Positions 1-9,536 are shown, counted from the stretch's first letter. The stretch is 35,281 nt of DNA from Thermodesulfobacteriota bacterium (GCA_028278025.1 JANQFE010000115.1:1-35281); one strand, 5' to 3'. Numbers and translations are program-made. Notes: a model not told the origin generated them from the sequence alone.

Positions 1-450
1 GGCTCTTTTGGGGTCAAAAAAGCCAAAACCGTTTTGGTCTGACCGCCAAATCGGTTTCGTTTGCTGCTTAAAAACCACTTTTTCAGTAACGACTAAATAA
101 CTCATAAACTGAAAAATTCTACTACTGTTGTAATAGCACTGATTGAGTTGAAATACTTTTCCATCAGGATGGTTGTTATGAAGGATATTAATATTCTCCT
201 GTAAATTCAAAATGAAGGACTCGATATATTGATTAACGTTCTTTGGGCCAACATATTTTTTGAGCTGTAGTCCTTCATAAACAATGGCCGGAACATTTGA
301 GATGACAGTTTTGTCAGCTTTATCAATGCGGAAATAATATTGGTTATTCGCTATTCCTTTTGACTGGACACAGGTGTTCAGTGTTTCTAAAATCTCCTTT
401 GGGTTAGAAACCCCGCATAACTTTTGCCCCTTAGTATCAGACCAGTTCAT
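1..450 (-). CDS. Hypothetical protein, truncated by the window edge
   Basis: An open frame starts at an ATG (448-450) and runs 150 codons to position 1 without a stop, so only the N-terminal part is visible. The protein begins MNWSDTKGQKLCGV and contains no motif I recognise; there is no obvious signal peptide or membrane segment. It lies 39 nt downstream of another minus-strand gene and is probably the last visible gene of a three-gene set (869-1810, 490-777, this one). Codon use is AT-rich, like its neighbours and unlike the genes beyond position 3743. The function is unknown. Confidence 0.6.
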   Translation of the reverse strand, partial: MNWSDTKGQKLCGVSNPKEILETLNTCVQSKGIANNQYYFRIDKADKTVISNVPAIVYEGLQLKKYVGPKNVNQYIESFILNLQENINILHNNHPDGKVFQLNQCYYNSSRIFQFMSYLVVTEKVVFKQQTKPIWRSDQNGFGFFDPKRA

Positions 451-489
451 AGCTGAATATTTGTTGAATTGTATTTTTGACGGTGATTT

Positions 490-777
490 CTATGACCTAA
501 TCCAAGCATCATTGAAACGGTCTCTAAATTCGTCAATCACTTCCTCAAAGCGTGTAAAGCCCTCGTTGCGCATATTTCTAGCAAATGCTGTGCTTCGCTC
601 TGTGCCAATAATTGCAGACCAATAATACTGGATCTTACCCATAGCATCTCTTTCGTTCATTCTCATAATAGTGTAACGAACACCTTGTTTTAGACTGTTT
701 GAGGCAGTCGAGGAATTAAGAATCGGGTCGAACACATTTTCATGCAGGAAGGTCATTATCTCTTCATCTTTTGTCAT
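490..777 (-). CDS. Small hypothetical protein (95 aa)
   Basis: The frame encodes a soluble, charged, mostly helical-looking protein starting MTKDEEIMTFLHENVF and ending FRDRFNDAWIRS. I chose the ATG at 775-777, with a weak AGGTTG about 4-9 nt upstream. A TTG at 811-813 would add 12 residues but has no ribosome-binding site. I do not recognise the family. It lies between two other unrecognised minus-strand genes, with gaps of 91 and 39 nt, which suggests one transcript. Base composition matches the AT-rich accessory block. Confidence 0.55.
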   Translation of the reverse strand: MTKDEEIMTFLHENVFDPILNSSTASNSLKQGVRYTIMRMNERDAMGKIQYYWSAIIGTERSTAFARNMRNEGFTRFEEVIDEFRDRFNDAWIRS

Positions 778-868
778 GTTGCAACCTAGTTGATTTGTTC
801 TGCTTAATATCAAAAAGACCGGGAGAGATGATTTTTATTAAAAATATATACGGCTGTAATTCGTATGG

Positions 869-1810
869 TCAAGCAAGTTTCAAAAATGGTTCAAATAGTC
901 CTTTTAAACTTTTTTCTGAAGAGGCAAACCAGTCAATCAAGCCATCCAAATTTTCCTCAGCAGTATCATACTCGGACTGTATAGGCAATGGATTTGGGCC
1001 AGGTAATCTATCGAGAACTCTTTGCAGGCGCCATACATTTTTTATTATTTCTCCTATTTTATTTTCGACATCAGGCATACTTAAAGGGCCAAGTTCATCA
1101 ACTGCTTTTTTGTAGCTATCTAATTTGGCTATCAAATCACGGGTGCCGTTGACCATATTTGCATGCTGCATTGTTTCATAAGTCGAACAATAATGTAGGA
1201 ATTCTTTTGTTTTGTTATAAAGAATAAGTCGTTGAGGGCGCAGTTCAGAATTAACACGAAGAAATACTTTTTTCCCCTCTGGTACACTTTCGGTCAAACC
1301 ATATTCTTTTGCAATAGATTGTAAGCAATTTTGGAATTCCTTAAATTGCATATCATCAATCCAATACACGCATCCTGAAGAGTCTTTTAGTCCAAACGCA
1401 TCACATTCTTTTATCCAATGGCGGTAATGGTCTACTTCTTCAGGGGTCAACTCCAGCGATAGAAGCTGAAGTTTATGGTTTGGAAATAGGTTTGGTGCAG
1501 CAGAGAACCCTGGGACAGTAAGAGACATTACAGAGTTACTATTCCTTCGACGCATTATTATGGACTCTTCTAGCTGTAAAACAGATCCTGTTTTGTTTTG
1601 TATCTCCCATATGAGCAAATATTTTTTATCAGTCGTGTTTTCAGCAGCAGTGGAACTAAGTGGTTTACCATTATTGTGGGCATGAAAAACAGTATGGACT
1701 TTGAATATCTGAATTATTGTTTGCGAACCTCGGAGCCGAGAGAACCAAGAAACCAACTTTAGTCTTGGAGTCTCAAAGGCAAGAATAATTCCAATAATTC
1801 CTAATTCCAT
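869..1810 (-). CDS. Hypothetical protein (313 aa)
   Basis: The start is set at the ATG at 1808-1810 because GGAG lies about 10 nt upstream; a GTG at 1832-1834 would extend it by 8 residues. The first 12 residues (MELGIIGIILAF) are hydrophobic and could be a short membrane anchor, followed by a basic stretch. The rest looks soluble, with a tryptophan-rich middle (KECDAFGL, CVYWIDDM) and a helical C-terminal third ending in WFASSEKSLKGLFEPFLKLA. No catalytic motif is evident and no family is recognised. It is the first of three co-directed minus-strand genes at the window start. Confidence 0.55.
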   Translation of the reverse strand: MELGIIGIILAFETPRLKLVSWFSRLRGSQTIIQIFKVHTVFHAHNNGKPLSSTAAENTTDKKYLLIWEIQNKTGSVLQLEESIIMRRRNSNSVMSLTVPGFSAAPNLFPNHKLQLLSLELTPEEVDHYRHWIKECDAFGLKDSSGCVYWIDDMQFKEFQNCLQSIAKEYGLTESVPEGKKVFLRVNSELRPQRLILYNKTKEFLHYCSTYETMQHANMVNGTRDLIAKLDSYKKAVDELGPLSMPDVENKIGEIIKNVWRLQRVLDRLPGPNPLPIQSEYDTAEENLDGLIDWFASSEKSLKGLFEPFLKLA

Positions 1811-2061
1811 GATGCAATGACTCCATCTATCCACCGTTATATATACGTTTTGATTCGTTTAACGTTACCACAGTCCGATCAATAATACATCTGTATTTTC
1901 AACAAGTTATGCTTATTTTTAATGTTTTCGCCAGTCTATGAGTTGAAATATTGGTTACTGAGACGCTTCAGATGCCGTTTTAAGCCATTATTTTGATTTC
2001 AGCATGGGCTTTTTTGTGGGCTATGTGCTGCCACTAAAACGACGCTGAAAAGCGACTTGTC

Positions 2062-2080
2062 AACTTTTGTGCCAAAAGTT
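2062..2080. repeat. Short perfect inverted repeat in a gene-free stretch
   Basis: The arms AACTTTTG (2062-2069) and CAAAAGTT (2073-2080) are separated by TGC. The site lies in the 558-base gap (1811-2368) between divergent genes and could be an operator, but no regulator can be assigned. The remainder of 1811-2240 is AT-rich and holds no coding frame I can support. Confidence 0.4.
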
Positions 2081-2247
2081 AACCACATTTTAGAAATATA
2101 AAGTAATATCATATTGTTGCAAGAATGAAGATCCCGATACATTTCATAATTATCGGATAGCAGTTCATTTTTTGTTCTTTGTATGTAAATTTCTCTTCTC
2201 GATTCTGTTATTAAAGTCGATAAGCAGATAAGAAAAGATTATATCTA

Positions 2248-2277
2248 TTGACAAATTATATAAAAAAAATATATATA
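2248..2277 (+). promoter_or_regulatory. Sigma-70-type promoter for the XRE/ImmA gene
   Basis: TTGACA at 2248-2253 is followed by an AT run containing TATATA at 2270-2275 (16 nt spacer) or 2272-2277 (18 nt). Transcription would begin near 2283. The resulting leader (2281-2336) can fold: GTGTG at 2281 pairs with CACAC at 2332, and CGCGGA (2314-2319) pairs with TCCGCG (2323-2328) around a GTT loop. The leader palindrome may be an operator for the encoded HTH protein. Confidence 0.5.
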
Positions 2278-2368
2278 TAAGTGTGCCCCAAAGTGAAGCT
2301 CCCCTTTGCACAGCGCGGAGTTTCCGCGAAACACACCGGTCAATATTTTTTAAGGAGAGATGAAGGGA

Positions 2369-3505
2369 ATGGCAGACAAAATACTTGCTAGCCGTTTAGA
2401 AGAAATCCGTGTTTCTTTAGGGTTGAGTTTGAAAGATGCTGCAAAAAGACTTAATTTTCCAAATTATCAAACGTTACGTAATATTGAAGCAGGTCAACGA
2501 GAGGTAAAGGTTTCCGAATTAGGTGTATTTGCCAAGGTATACTATTGTAGTATCAGCAGTCTTCTTGGGCAAAGTGAAGAGGATGCTTCTTATGATTTTC
2601 TGTGGCGCAATCCGCCTGAAGATGAGGGCACAAAGAAAGAGACTGAAGGGGAGATGACTAATATTTGCCGGCAGTATGCTTTGTTTGAGAAGTTGCTCAG
2701 ATTAAAACCGAAGAAAAGGTTGCCTGCCATTACTCAGGATGAGATTAGAAACAATTACTCCATTAAAAACTTAGCAGATAATCTGAGGACTTTCTTGGGG
2801 TTAGGAAATAGGCCGTCATTTATTTTACAACAAGTTTTAGAGCAGGATTTTAATATTAAAATATTATTCCGAAGTTTTGAAGATGGGTCTGCTGTTTCCA
2901 TGCTTCATCCTGATTTTGGCGGTGTAGTCGTTATTAATTCTAACGAAGCACCGTGGCGGCGGAACTATGATTTAGCGCATGAGTTGTTCCATTTGCTTTC
3001 ATGGAATACTGTTTCGCTTCAGGAATTAAAATCAGATAAAATATTTTTCGAGGATATTGAAAAAAAAGCAGACGCATTTGCTTCAATGTTTTTGTTGCCT
3101 GATAGCGAAGTTGCAAAAGCACTCGAGAGCAGAATTGATTCACAAAAGCACCTAACATCTTCAGACTTGGTCGACATCTCCTTGGAATTTGGTGTATCTA
3201 CCAAAGCGCTTATTTACCGGATGGCTAACCTGAGATACATCAAGTGGGACATTGCCAAAAAACTTGCAGAGGATGAAGAGCTTAATGCATTGAACAGAGA
3301 GAAAAAAAGCAGTGAGTGGGGAGAAGTCCCGAAAATGTCCAAGCGCTTCTATGAGCTTGCGATTCGCTGTTTGAGAAAAGGATTGATTTCCAGAGGAAAG
3401 TTTGCCGAGGTCGCCGGAATAGAGAGATGTGATGTGGATGATTTTATTGAAGCTAAGGGATTGATGGAATCAGAGGGGTATCCTATTGAAATTATGGCTT
3501 CTTGA
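2369..3505 (+). CDS. XRE-family regulator fused to ImmA/IrrE-type metallopeptidase
   Basis: The 378-residue protein starts with a helix-turn-helix of the XRE/Cro type (about residues 5-65, ending in SISSLLG). An ImmA/IrrE (DUF955-type) zinc peptidase domain follows: HELFH at about 204-208 gives the HExxH zinc site, and the downstream [14 protein letters not shown] supplies the usual third ligand Glu (about 231). The family is known for relieving repression by cutting phage or mobile-element repressors; the target here is unknown. AAGGAG (2352-2357) lies only 2 nt from an ATG at 2360 but 11 nt from the ATG at 2369, so I chose 2369. It sits alone between AT-rich orphan genes and tRNA-Pro, a position typical of mobile islands. 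Confidence 0.85.
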   Translation: MADKILASRLEEIRVSLGLSLKDAAKRLNFPNYQTLRNIEAGQREVKVSELGVFAKVYYCSISSLLGQSEEDASYDFLWRNPPEDEGTKKETEGEMTNICRQYALFEKLLRLKPKKRLPAITQDEIRNNYSIKNLADNLRTFLGLGNRPSFILQQVLEQDFNIKILFRSFEDGSAVSMLHPDFGGVVVINSNEAPWRRNYDLAHELFHLLSWNTVSLQELKSDKIFFEDIEKKADAFASMFLLPDSEVAKALESRIDSQKHLTSSDLVDISLEFGVSTKALIYRMANLRYIKWDIAKKLAEDEELNALNREKKSSEWGEVPKMSKRFYELAIRCLRKGLISRGKFAEVAGIERCDVDDFIEAKGLMESEGYPIEIMAS

Positions 3506-3550
3506 TGCTGACATCATTATTGATTTTTTGTCAATGGGTGTGTTTGACGC

Positions 3551-3588
3551 AAAAAAGGGGACAGACACCTTTTTGGTATCAGTCCCCC
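3551..3588 (-). terminator. Rho-independent terminator of tRNA-Pro
   Basis: On the minus strand, just 3' of the tRNA, GGGGAC and GTCCCC form an imperfect stem with an inner GGTGTC-like arm and an A-rich loop. A run of six T follows directly. On the plus strand this reads GGGGACAGACACC followed by T5, a form resembling short REP-like repeats, so it could instead be a dispersed repeat. Confidence 0.65.
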
Positions 3589-3600
3589 TGTCATTCTCTA

Positions 3601-3678
<78 letters not shown>

Positions 3679-3687
3679 CAGCTTGGG

Positions 3688-3717
3688 ATTATAAGCAACT
3701 TTTGTGATGACTGTCAA
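3688..3717 (-). promoter_or_regulatory. Sigma-70 promoter of tRNA-Pro
   Basis: On the minus strand a consensus TTGACA (3712-3717) and a consensus TATAAT (3688-3693) are separated by 18 nt. The -10 box ends about 10 nt before the mature tRNA 5' end at 3677. Confidence 0.8.
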
Positions 3718-3742
3718 GCTACATTATGAATATCAATAGTGT

Positions 3743-5326
3743 CTAAATCTTATATTTATACTGCAGGCTTTGCAGGGATTCGCGCAGTCTCTTCCACAGA
3801 AATTTCATCAAGAACGCGAATGCTTCCAACAGCCGCATCTGCTTATCTTTGTGCTGCAGGGCACTATCAAAGGAGACATCAAAGCGAATACTGTCGATTT
3901 TGAGCATGGTGCGGGTCCAGGGGTCTTCAAGTATGCGTGCCTGCAGCGCTGCAAGAATACTCATCAGCTGTTTTGTTTTTTGTTTTACAGCACTATCGGT
4001 GGCATTAGTTTTTACAACCGTTAAAAACTCCGTGAGGAACAGCACGGTCTGCAACAACTGGAGCTTTTCGTTGTTGGCCATCTTCTGAATTTCTTCTTTT
4101 GAGCGCTGTTCCAGTTCCCGCACGCAGGCTTCAATGCCGGCCAAGTCATCAAGAGAGCATTTGAATGTTTCTCCTAATATCGATGCTATTACCACAAAAA
4201 TGAAGTTTACACAGACTTCCTGGAGCGTATAGATCTGATTGAGCCCCTGCAGTATCTCAAGAACTTTGAGCTCTTTGATGGATTTAGAAGCGGTTTCATA
4301 GGAGAGAACTTTGTCGTTGAGAAGCTCATCCCCGTCGAGAAAGCGCGGGGGCGGCTTGTTGCCGTGGTATTTCCAGAAAGCCGGCATCGGCCGACTGCCG
4401 TCCGGACCACCCTGTTCCCAGGATTTCCGGTTGGGATACATCTGCAGGATTTTTTCTATATCCAGATCAGGTATCAGCAGTACATGCAATTTTATTACCC
4501 CGAGCCGTTCTGCCAGGTCCGGCGGGATGGAGCCGAAACCATCAGTTATAACCAGAATTTCTGCTGCGTGCATTTCCGGGTCACCGGTAATGTCATCAAT
4601 TGCCTGCAGTACGGCATCGCCGATGTTGGTTATGTGACCGCCGCCGGTGTGCAGCCGGGTAATGTGATTGATGAGTGTGTGGATTTCCTGCTGGGTGCCT
4701 ACCTTGACCAGTTCTCCCACCTCGCTGTGAAATGAACGAAAGTATATCTGGGGCTGCTCTCCGGAAACGGTGCGAAGATACTCTAGGGCTATCGCCTTGG
4801 ACACAAAGAACTTTTTAAATTTTTCGCCGTTCATAGACGTAGAGTTGTCAAACAGGATATACAGCTTCTGGCTTCTGTTCAGTTCGGTCTGCTCAGGGTG
4901 CAGAAAATTATCAACTGAAACGGTGGTTTCAGAAAACCCTTCATAATCAATTTTGATCAGCTCCCGATTGGCGACTTTTTTATAAAAAATATTTTCTTCA
5001 TAAATGACGTGTTCGCGGGGCAGTAGATGGGCAATATCACTGATTGAGCTTATTTTGCCGAGGTTAATAAAATTATCCAGATGAACTTTTTGAATACTCG
5101 ACCTGGGCTGCTCAGGCCGGGTCGCCGATGAGCTGAAAACCTGCTCTCTATTTAATAGCGGTGCGATTTGAGATTTTATTTTATGGGTGCTCGTTTCGCT
5201 GAAAAGAACCCGAGCAAGATAAAAAATTTTCAGCAGTTCAGGCGTAAAGTACAGTGCCTGTGTATTGCAGACATTGCAGGGAGGCAGATAAAAATCAAGA
5301 TGGGCCTGGAATGAGGTTGCCGTCAT
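3743..5326 (-). CDS. VWA-domain protein, partner of the RavA-like ATPase
   Basis: The 527-residue soluble protein has a von Willebrand factor A domain at about residues 154-285. It has an intact MIDAS: DNSTS at 160-164, a Thr in GGGHITNIGDAV (about 233) and the Asp of ITDG (262), so it should bind a divalent metal and a partner. A CNVC pair sits near the N terminus (17-20). The C-terminal third is helical. It starts 6 nt after the AAA+ gene stop with no clear ribosome-binding site, so it is probably translationally coupled. MoxR/RavA AAA+ ATPases paired with VWA proteins generally act as chaperone or metal-insertion complexes; ViaA is the closest named analogue, but its VWA domain is C-terminal, whereas here it is central. 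Confidence 0.8.
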   Translation of the reverse strand: MTATSFQAHLDFYLPPCNVCNTQALYFTPELLKIFYLARVLFSETSTHKIKSQIAPLLNREQVFSSSATRPEQPRSSIQKVHLDNFINLGKISSISDIAHLLPREHVIYEENIFYKKVANRELIKIDYEGFSETTVSVDNFLHPEQTELNRSQKLYILFDNSTSMNGEKFKKFFVSKAIALEYLRTVSGEQPQIYFRSFHSEVGELVKVGTQQEIHTLINHITRLHTGGGHITNIGDAVLQAIDDITGDPEMHAAEILVITDGFGSIPPDLAERLGVIKLHVLLIPDLDIEKILQMYPNRKSWEQGGPDGSRPMPAFWKYHGNKPPPRFLDGDELLNDKVLSYETASKSIKELKVLEILQGLNQIYTLQEVCVNFIFVVIASILGETFKCSLDDLAGIEACVRELEQRSKEEIQKMANNEKLQLLQTVLFLTEFLTVVKTNATDSAVKQKTKQLMSILAALQARILEDPWTRTMLKIDSIRFDVSFDSALQHKDKQMRLLEAFAFLMKFLWKRLRESLQSLQYKYKI

Positions 5327-5332
5327 AGGAAG

Positions 5333-6841
5333 TTACAGTGATAAGATTTTTTTTTCATTAAACAGATCTTCACGGAAGCCTGTAATAATTTCACGGGTTT
5401 CCTTTGCCCCGGCATTTTTTATATAGGTATCACAGAGATTTTCAAGCAGGTTACATGTTTCCGGTAAAAGTGTGTCGCGGGTGAGTGATAATATCTTGTG
5501 TTTTGCCTTGTTAACATATTCTCTTAACAGTGAGCCTTCTGAGCGGGTGATTTTTTCAAGGCGATCTTTAATATCCATAAATGTCTTGTCTGAACGGAGG
5601 GTTTCATTGCTGTGCGATGTTTTAATAATAGTAAAAACACCGATGGCATCAAAAATATTATCAAGTATCTCACGGTCCTGCCTGAAATAATTCTTGGCAG
5701 CACCGGTGATTTTGGCAAGACGGGTTTTATCATCTTGTTTGCCCAGGGTGCACACAACGTAATACAGACTGTCGAGGTCTTTTTCCTCCACGTGCGTTCT
5801 GCCGTCAAGTATTGCGGAGGCCCGCAAGGTATCCTGTGTTTTTACACTTTTTCTATCACTGATTGTGTACTCCTTACGGTCTGAGACAGTGTTTTGGATC
5901 TCTTCAATGTATTTTTTCAGAATATAGTTTTTCAGAAAAAGAACATAACCGGGTATTACAATTTGTCTGCTTTGGATCAATTTTTTAATAAAGGAGAGCT
6001 CTCCCAGGGTTAGACGTTTTTCCGGTATGCAGACCCTGCCGAAATGTTGCTGATAAATCTGATCAATTGAGTATTGAAAGTATGGTGCTTTATCCTCAGG
6101 GATATAACTTTTATATAAAAACCGGTCAATCACGGCCTCCAGCACCTCGGTTACCCGGATATAGTTTGCAGCTGCTATAGCGCTGTGCAGGGTGGAGCGC
6201 ACAATCTGCTCGCCGTTAACCAGCTGCTTTTCGTTCAGGATAGAAAGTAAGGATCGCAGCAGCATATCATTGGCATCAAAAATTTCATCGAGAAAGGCAA
6301 AATGGGAAAGCACCAGAGAACCTTCTACATTATGAATCATTTTGCCTTTTTTCATTGCTTCGATATCATACGCACCAAAAAGATTCTCAGGCATGCTGTC
6401 TTTGGTAAGCTGTTTTTCGAAAATCTGGGCATTATAGAAACAGGCAAAGATCTGGCGGGCAAGCAGTGATTTCGCCATACCGGTCCTGCTTATCAACAGC
6501 TGGTGTTCACCGGTCATCAGGGCAAAAAAAGACTGTTTGATAATATCGTGCCGGCCCAGGACCTGCTTGCCTATAAAATGGATGCACTCATTGATCAGAC
6601 CTGCAATAGCGTTTAGTTTTGGCAGAGAGGCACTCTCAGCAACGGCCGGCTCAACCTTGGTTTTTTCTTCAATGCCCGGTATTTTGAGCAGGTTATCTTT
6701 GCTGTCGGTGGCTGACTGCTCCAATTTCCCGGATGCCAGCGCTAAAACCGATTCTTCCAGGGGATGAATATTTGTTTTGTATTCTGAGTCCATTTTCGGT
6801 TTTTCTTTAGTCTGTCTGTTCATGCTGCTGTTGGAAAGCAC
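5333..6841 (-). CDS. RavA-like MoxR-family AAA+ ATPase
   Basis: The layout resembles RavA of the MoxR clade: a linker of about 75 residues, then GRHDIIKQSFFALMTGEHQLL leading into the P-loop, then AFLDEIFDAND as Walker B (about 181-192), SILNEKQLVNG, and a sensor-1 region AIAAANY. Length (502 aa) matches RavA (about 500). The P-loop reads SRTGMAKS where relatives have GPPGxAKS, so the first glycine is replaced while Lys and Ser are kept. The start is uncertain: AAGGAG at 6853-6858 overlaps a GTG at 6853 and is 11 nt from a GTG at 6841, which I chose; an ATG at 6823 lacks an SD. It forms an operon with the VWA gene, and a sigma-54-type promoter lies upstream. Confidence 0.8.
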   Translation of the reverse strand: MLSNSSMNRQTKEKPKMDSEYKTNIHPLEESVLALASGKLEQSATDSKDNLLKIPGIEEKTKVEPAVAESASLPKLNAIAGLINECIHFIGKQVLGRHDIIKQSFFALMTGEHQLLISRTGMAKSLLARQIFACFYNAQIFEKQLTKDSMPENLFGAYDIEAMKKGKMIHNVEGSLVLSHFAFLDEIFDANDMLLRSLLSILNEKQLVNGEQIVRSTLHSAIAAANYIRVTEVLEAVIDRFLYKSYIPEDKAPYFQYSIDQIYQQHFGRVCIPEKRLTLGELSFIKKLIQSRQIVIPGYVLFLKNYILKKYIEEIQNTVSDRKEYTISDRKSVKTQDTLRASAILDGRTHVEEKDLDSLYYVVCTLGKQDDKTRLAKITGAAKNYFRQDREILDNIFDAIGVFTIIKTSHSNETLRSDKTFMDIKDRLEKITRSEGSLLREYVNKAKHKILSLTRDTLLPETCNLLENLCDTYIKNAGAKETREIITGFREDLFNEKKILSL

Positions 6842-6893
6842 ATACAGACGCACTCCTTACATAGAGTTATATTGTTATCCACAGCGTTGTAAT

Positions 6894-6910
6894 AAGCAAA
6901 AATGAAGCCA
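6894..6910 (-). promoter_or_regulatory. Putative sigma-54 promoter of the RavA-VWA operon
   Basis: Read on the minus strand the site is TGGCTTCATTTTTGCTT, with the invariant GG and GC exactly 10 nt apart (-24/-12). A start near 6885 would give a leader of about 30-45 nt with the AAGGAG at 6853-6858. A copy of the shared upstream site (7024-7039) is 113 nt upstream. Confidence 0.5.
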
Positions 6911-7023
6911 TTAATGAGTATTGTTATTGTTTTTTCATATGCTATAAATAACATTGTTTAACATAAAAAAACATTTTTTTGTCTTTTTTCTCTTGGCTCT
7001 TTTCTGTCTGTATCGGTAGATTG

Positions 7024-7039
7024 TTTTGCCAAAATGTCA
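7024..7039 (+). promoter_or_regulatory. Putative activator site 1 (RavA-VWA / acs intergenic)
   Basis: TTTTGCCAAAATGTCA. The core TGYCAWAATGTC recurs at 7149-7163 (reverse), 13167-13182 and 13248-13263, each time 90-220 bp upstream of a GG-N10-GC promoter. This spacing is usual for enhancer sites of NtrC-family activators. Confidence 0.5.
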
Positions 7040-7148
7040 TATTGCTATTTTTCCCTGTTTTTGGTCTTGAATGTTATTAAATTTTTATTTATTTTATTTT
7101 TTTGGCAGCAATTTTTTGTAATTCACCTTAATAGGCATAAGCAAACTG

Positions 7149-7163
7149 TGACATTATGGCAAA
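7149..7163 (-). promoter_or_regulatory. Putative activator site 2 (acs upstream)
   Basis: On the minus strand the site reads TTTGCCATAATGTCA, differing from site 1 at one of 15 positions. It is 92 nt upstream of the acs -24 element. Relative to their nearest promoters, sites 1 and 2 have the same orientation. Confidence 0.5.
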
Positions 7164-7255
7164 CTATGTTCCGGCAACAAAAACATTATCAAACAAAAGT
7201 ATTTGAAATAACATAATAAATTTCCTTTCAGGCTATTTTTTTTTAGTGTTTACTT

Positions 7256-7271
7256 TGGCATACAACTTGAT
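7256..7271 (+). promoter_or_regulatory. Putative sigma-54 promoter of acs (imperfect -12)
   Basis: TGGCATACAACTTGAT resembles the etf promoter TGGCATATGAATTGCA and has the correct -24 GG. The -12 dinucleotide is GA instead of GC, a usually invariant position, so confidence is limited. The predicted leader is about 110 nt. Confidence 0.4.
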
Positions 7272-7392
7272 ATACATAAAAGGTTCATGGTTTCACTATA
7301 GTAATTCAGTAAATTAATATTTTAGAAAAAAGATTACCCCTTGAACAGAACATAATCTTCAAGGCATAGATTAACGTTAGAAGGAGGAAGGA

Positions 7393-9378
7393 ATGGCTGA
7401 AGAGAAAAAAACAATGCAATCGCTATCATCGGACGGATACAAACGAGTATTTGATATCCCCAAAGAACTCCAGGATACAGCTCATGTGAAGAGCCTGCAG
7501 CAGTATGAGGAGATGTATAAGCGCTCCATTGATGATCCTGAAGGATTCTGGAGTGAAATGGCAGAGGAAAACCTGGATTTCTTTAAGAAATGGGACAAGG
7601 TACTTAACTATGAGTGGGGCGAAAAGATCAATATAGAATGGTTTAAGGGTGCCAAGCTCAACGTGTCCTATAACTGCCTTGACCGGCATATTAAAACCGC
7701 CCGCAAGAATAAGGCAGCCCTTATGTGGCAGGGTGAGCCGGTTGATGATGCCCGCACCTATACCTATATTGAGCTCTACCATGAGGTTAATAAATTTGCC
7801 AATGTCCTGAAGAAAAAAGGCGTCAAAAAGGGTGATCGCGTTTCGATTTATCTGCCCATGATACCTGAGCTTCCGATTGCCATGCTGGCCTGCGCACGCA
7901 TTGGCGCTATTCACAGCATCGTGTTTGGCGGGTTCAGTGCCGAGGCCCTGAGAGACAGAATCCAGGATTGCGAAGCCAAGGTCCTGATCACCAGTGATGC
8001 CAGTTACCGTAGCGGCAAGGTCATACCTTTAAAGGGCAATGCTGATCAGGCACTGGCTGAATGCCCCACGATTGAAACCAATTTTGTCGTCAACCGGGCA
8101 AACGCTGACATCTCTATGCAGGAAGGTCGCGATGTGTGGTGGCACGAAGAGATGGCCGCTAAAGACATTAAGTCCTACTGTGAACCCGAGCAGATGGATG
8201 CCGAAGACCCGCTGTTTATTCTCTATACCAGCGGCAGCACTGGCAAGCCCAAGGGCGTGCTGCACACCACGGCTGGCTACCTGCTCTACACTAATGTGAC
8301 CCTGAAGTATGTATTTGATCTTAAAGAAGAAGACACCTTCTGGTGTACTGCTGATATCGGCTGGGTAACCGGTCACAGTTATATTGTTTACGGACCGCTG
8401 TCAAACGGGGCCGCAAGTGTTATGTTTGAAGGCGTGCCGAGCTACCCCGACTATGCCCGGTTCTGGCAGATTGTTGAAAAATACAAAGTCAACCAGTTCT
8501 ACACTGCACCGACAGCTATTCGTGCCTGTGCTGCCCAGGGCGACCAGTGGGTTGAGGGCTGCGATATGAGCAGCCTCAGAATTCTCGGCACGGTGGGCGA
8601 GCCCATTAATCCGGAAGCCTGGATGTGGTATTACACTAAGATCGGCGGCGGGCGCTGCCCGATCGTTGATACCTACTGGCAAACCGAGACCGGCGGGTTT
8701 TTGATTACGCCCCTGCCGGGCGCCATGAAGATTAAACCCGGTTCAGCCAACCTGCCGTTTTTCGGCGTGAAGCCCGAGATTATTCGCGAGGACGGCAGCC
8801 CGGTTGATGTTGATGAGGGCGGCTATCTCACGATTACACAGCCGTGGCCCGGGATGATGAGGACCGTATACGGTGATCCCGAACGGTTTAAGGAAACCTA
8901 TTTCAGCCAGTTCCCCGGCCGCTATTATACCGGTGACGGTGCCAAACGTGATGCCGATGGTGACTTTGTGCTGATGGGCCGCCTCGATGATGTTATTAAC
9001 GTATCAGGTCACCGGATGGGTACCGCCGAGGTCGAAAGTGCCCTGGTATCCCACGACAAAGTTGCCGAGGCCGCAGTTGTCGGTATGCCCCACGATATCA
9101 AGGGGCAGGGCATCTATGCATTTGTTACGCTGAACGTTGGTGTTGAAGCTACTGATGATCTTAAAAAAGAGCTTGTTAAGCACGTGCGTACCGAAATCGG
9201 CCCGATCGCCACTCCCGATAAAATTCAATTTGCACCGGGGCTGCCCAAGACCCGCAGCGGTAAGATCATGCGCAGAATCCTGAAGAAGATTGCGGCAGGC
9301 GAGACCGGAGACCTGGGCGATACCTCCACCCTGGCAGATCCGACCGTTGTTGATGATCTTATCAAAAACAAGCAGTAG
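7393..9378 (+). CDS. acs: Acetyl-CoA synthetase (AMP-forming)
   Basis: This is a full-length 661-residue member of the acyl-adenylate family, making acetyl-CoA from acetate, ATP and CoA through acetyl-AMP in the cytoplasm. Visible landmarks are the phosphate-binding loop [12 protein letters not shown] (about 278-289), YWQTETGG for acetate and adenylate binding, the hinge region [20 protein letters not shown], and the C-terminal [11 protein letters not shown], whose Lys624 is the catalytic and usual acetylation-controlled lysine. The start follows a strong AAGGAGGAAGGA. It is a single-gene transcript: an upstream region with two putative activator sites and a sigma-54-like promoter, and a strong terminator downstream. 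The kinase-regulator pair that follows probably controls it. Confidence 0.97.
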   Translation: MAEEKKTMQSLSSDGYKRVFDIPKELQDTAHVKSLQQYEEMYKRSIDDPEGFWSEMAEENLDFFKKWDKVLNYEWGEKINIEWFKGAKLNVSYNCLDRHIKTARKNKAALMWQGEPVDDARTYTYIELYHEVNKFANVLKKKGVKKGDRVSIYLPMIPELPIAMLACARIGAIHSIVFGGFSAEALRDRIQDCEAKVLITSDASYRSGKVIPLKGNADQALAECPTIETNFVVNRANADISMQEGRDVWWHEEMAAKDIKSYCEPEQMDAEDPLFILYTSGSTGKPKGVLHTTAGYLLYTNVTLKYVFDLKEEDTFWCTADIGWVTGHSYIVYGPLSNGAASVMFEGVPSYPDYARFWQIVEKYKVNQFYTAPTAIRACAAQGDQWVEGCDMSSLRILGTVGEPINPEAWMWYYTKIGGGRCPIVDTYWQTETGGFLITPLPGAMKIKPGSANLPFFGVKPEIIREDGSPVDVDEGGYLTITQPWPGMMRTVYGDPERFKETYFSQFPGRYYTGDGAKRDADGDFVLMGRLDDVINVSGHRMGTAEVESALVSHDKVAEAAVVGMPHDIKGQGIYAFVTLNVGVEATDDLKKELVKHVRTEIGPIATPDKIQFAPGLPKTRSGKIMRRILKKIAAGETGDLGDTSTLADPTVVDDLIKNKQ

Positions 9379-9403
9379 TTACGGTTAAATACGCATAATG
9401 CAC

Positions 9404-9446
9404 AAAGGCTTATGGCCGGATTGATACCGGCCATAAGCCTTTTTTA
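9404..9446 (+). terminator. Rho-independent terminator of acs
   Basis: AAAGGCTTATGGCCGG and CCGGCCATAAGCCTTT form a perfect 16-bp stem around ATTGATA, followed by a T run. Confidence 0.95.
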
Positions 9447-9536
9447 TTGCTGCTGTTTTTTAAATATACTGCTTGTCTTTTTTTGCGTTTCACAAGTCTT
9501 TCCAGTGTGACCTAAATCATCCTGTTATGAATCAGA

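Noticed and set aside
7426..7914. 162-codon antisense frame in acs
   Set aside because: It lies wholly inside the conserved acs coding sequence on the other strand, has no SD and resembles no family; it follows from codon bias.
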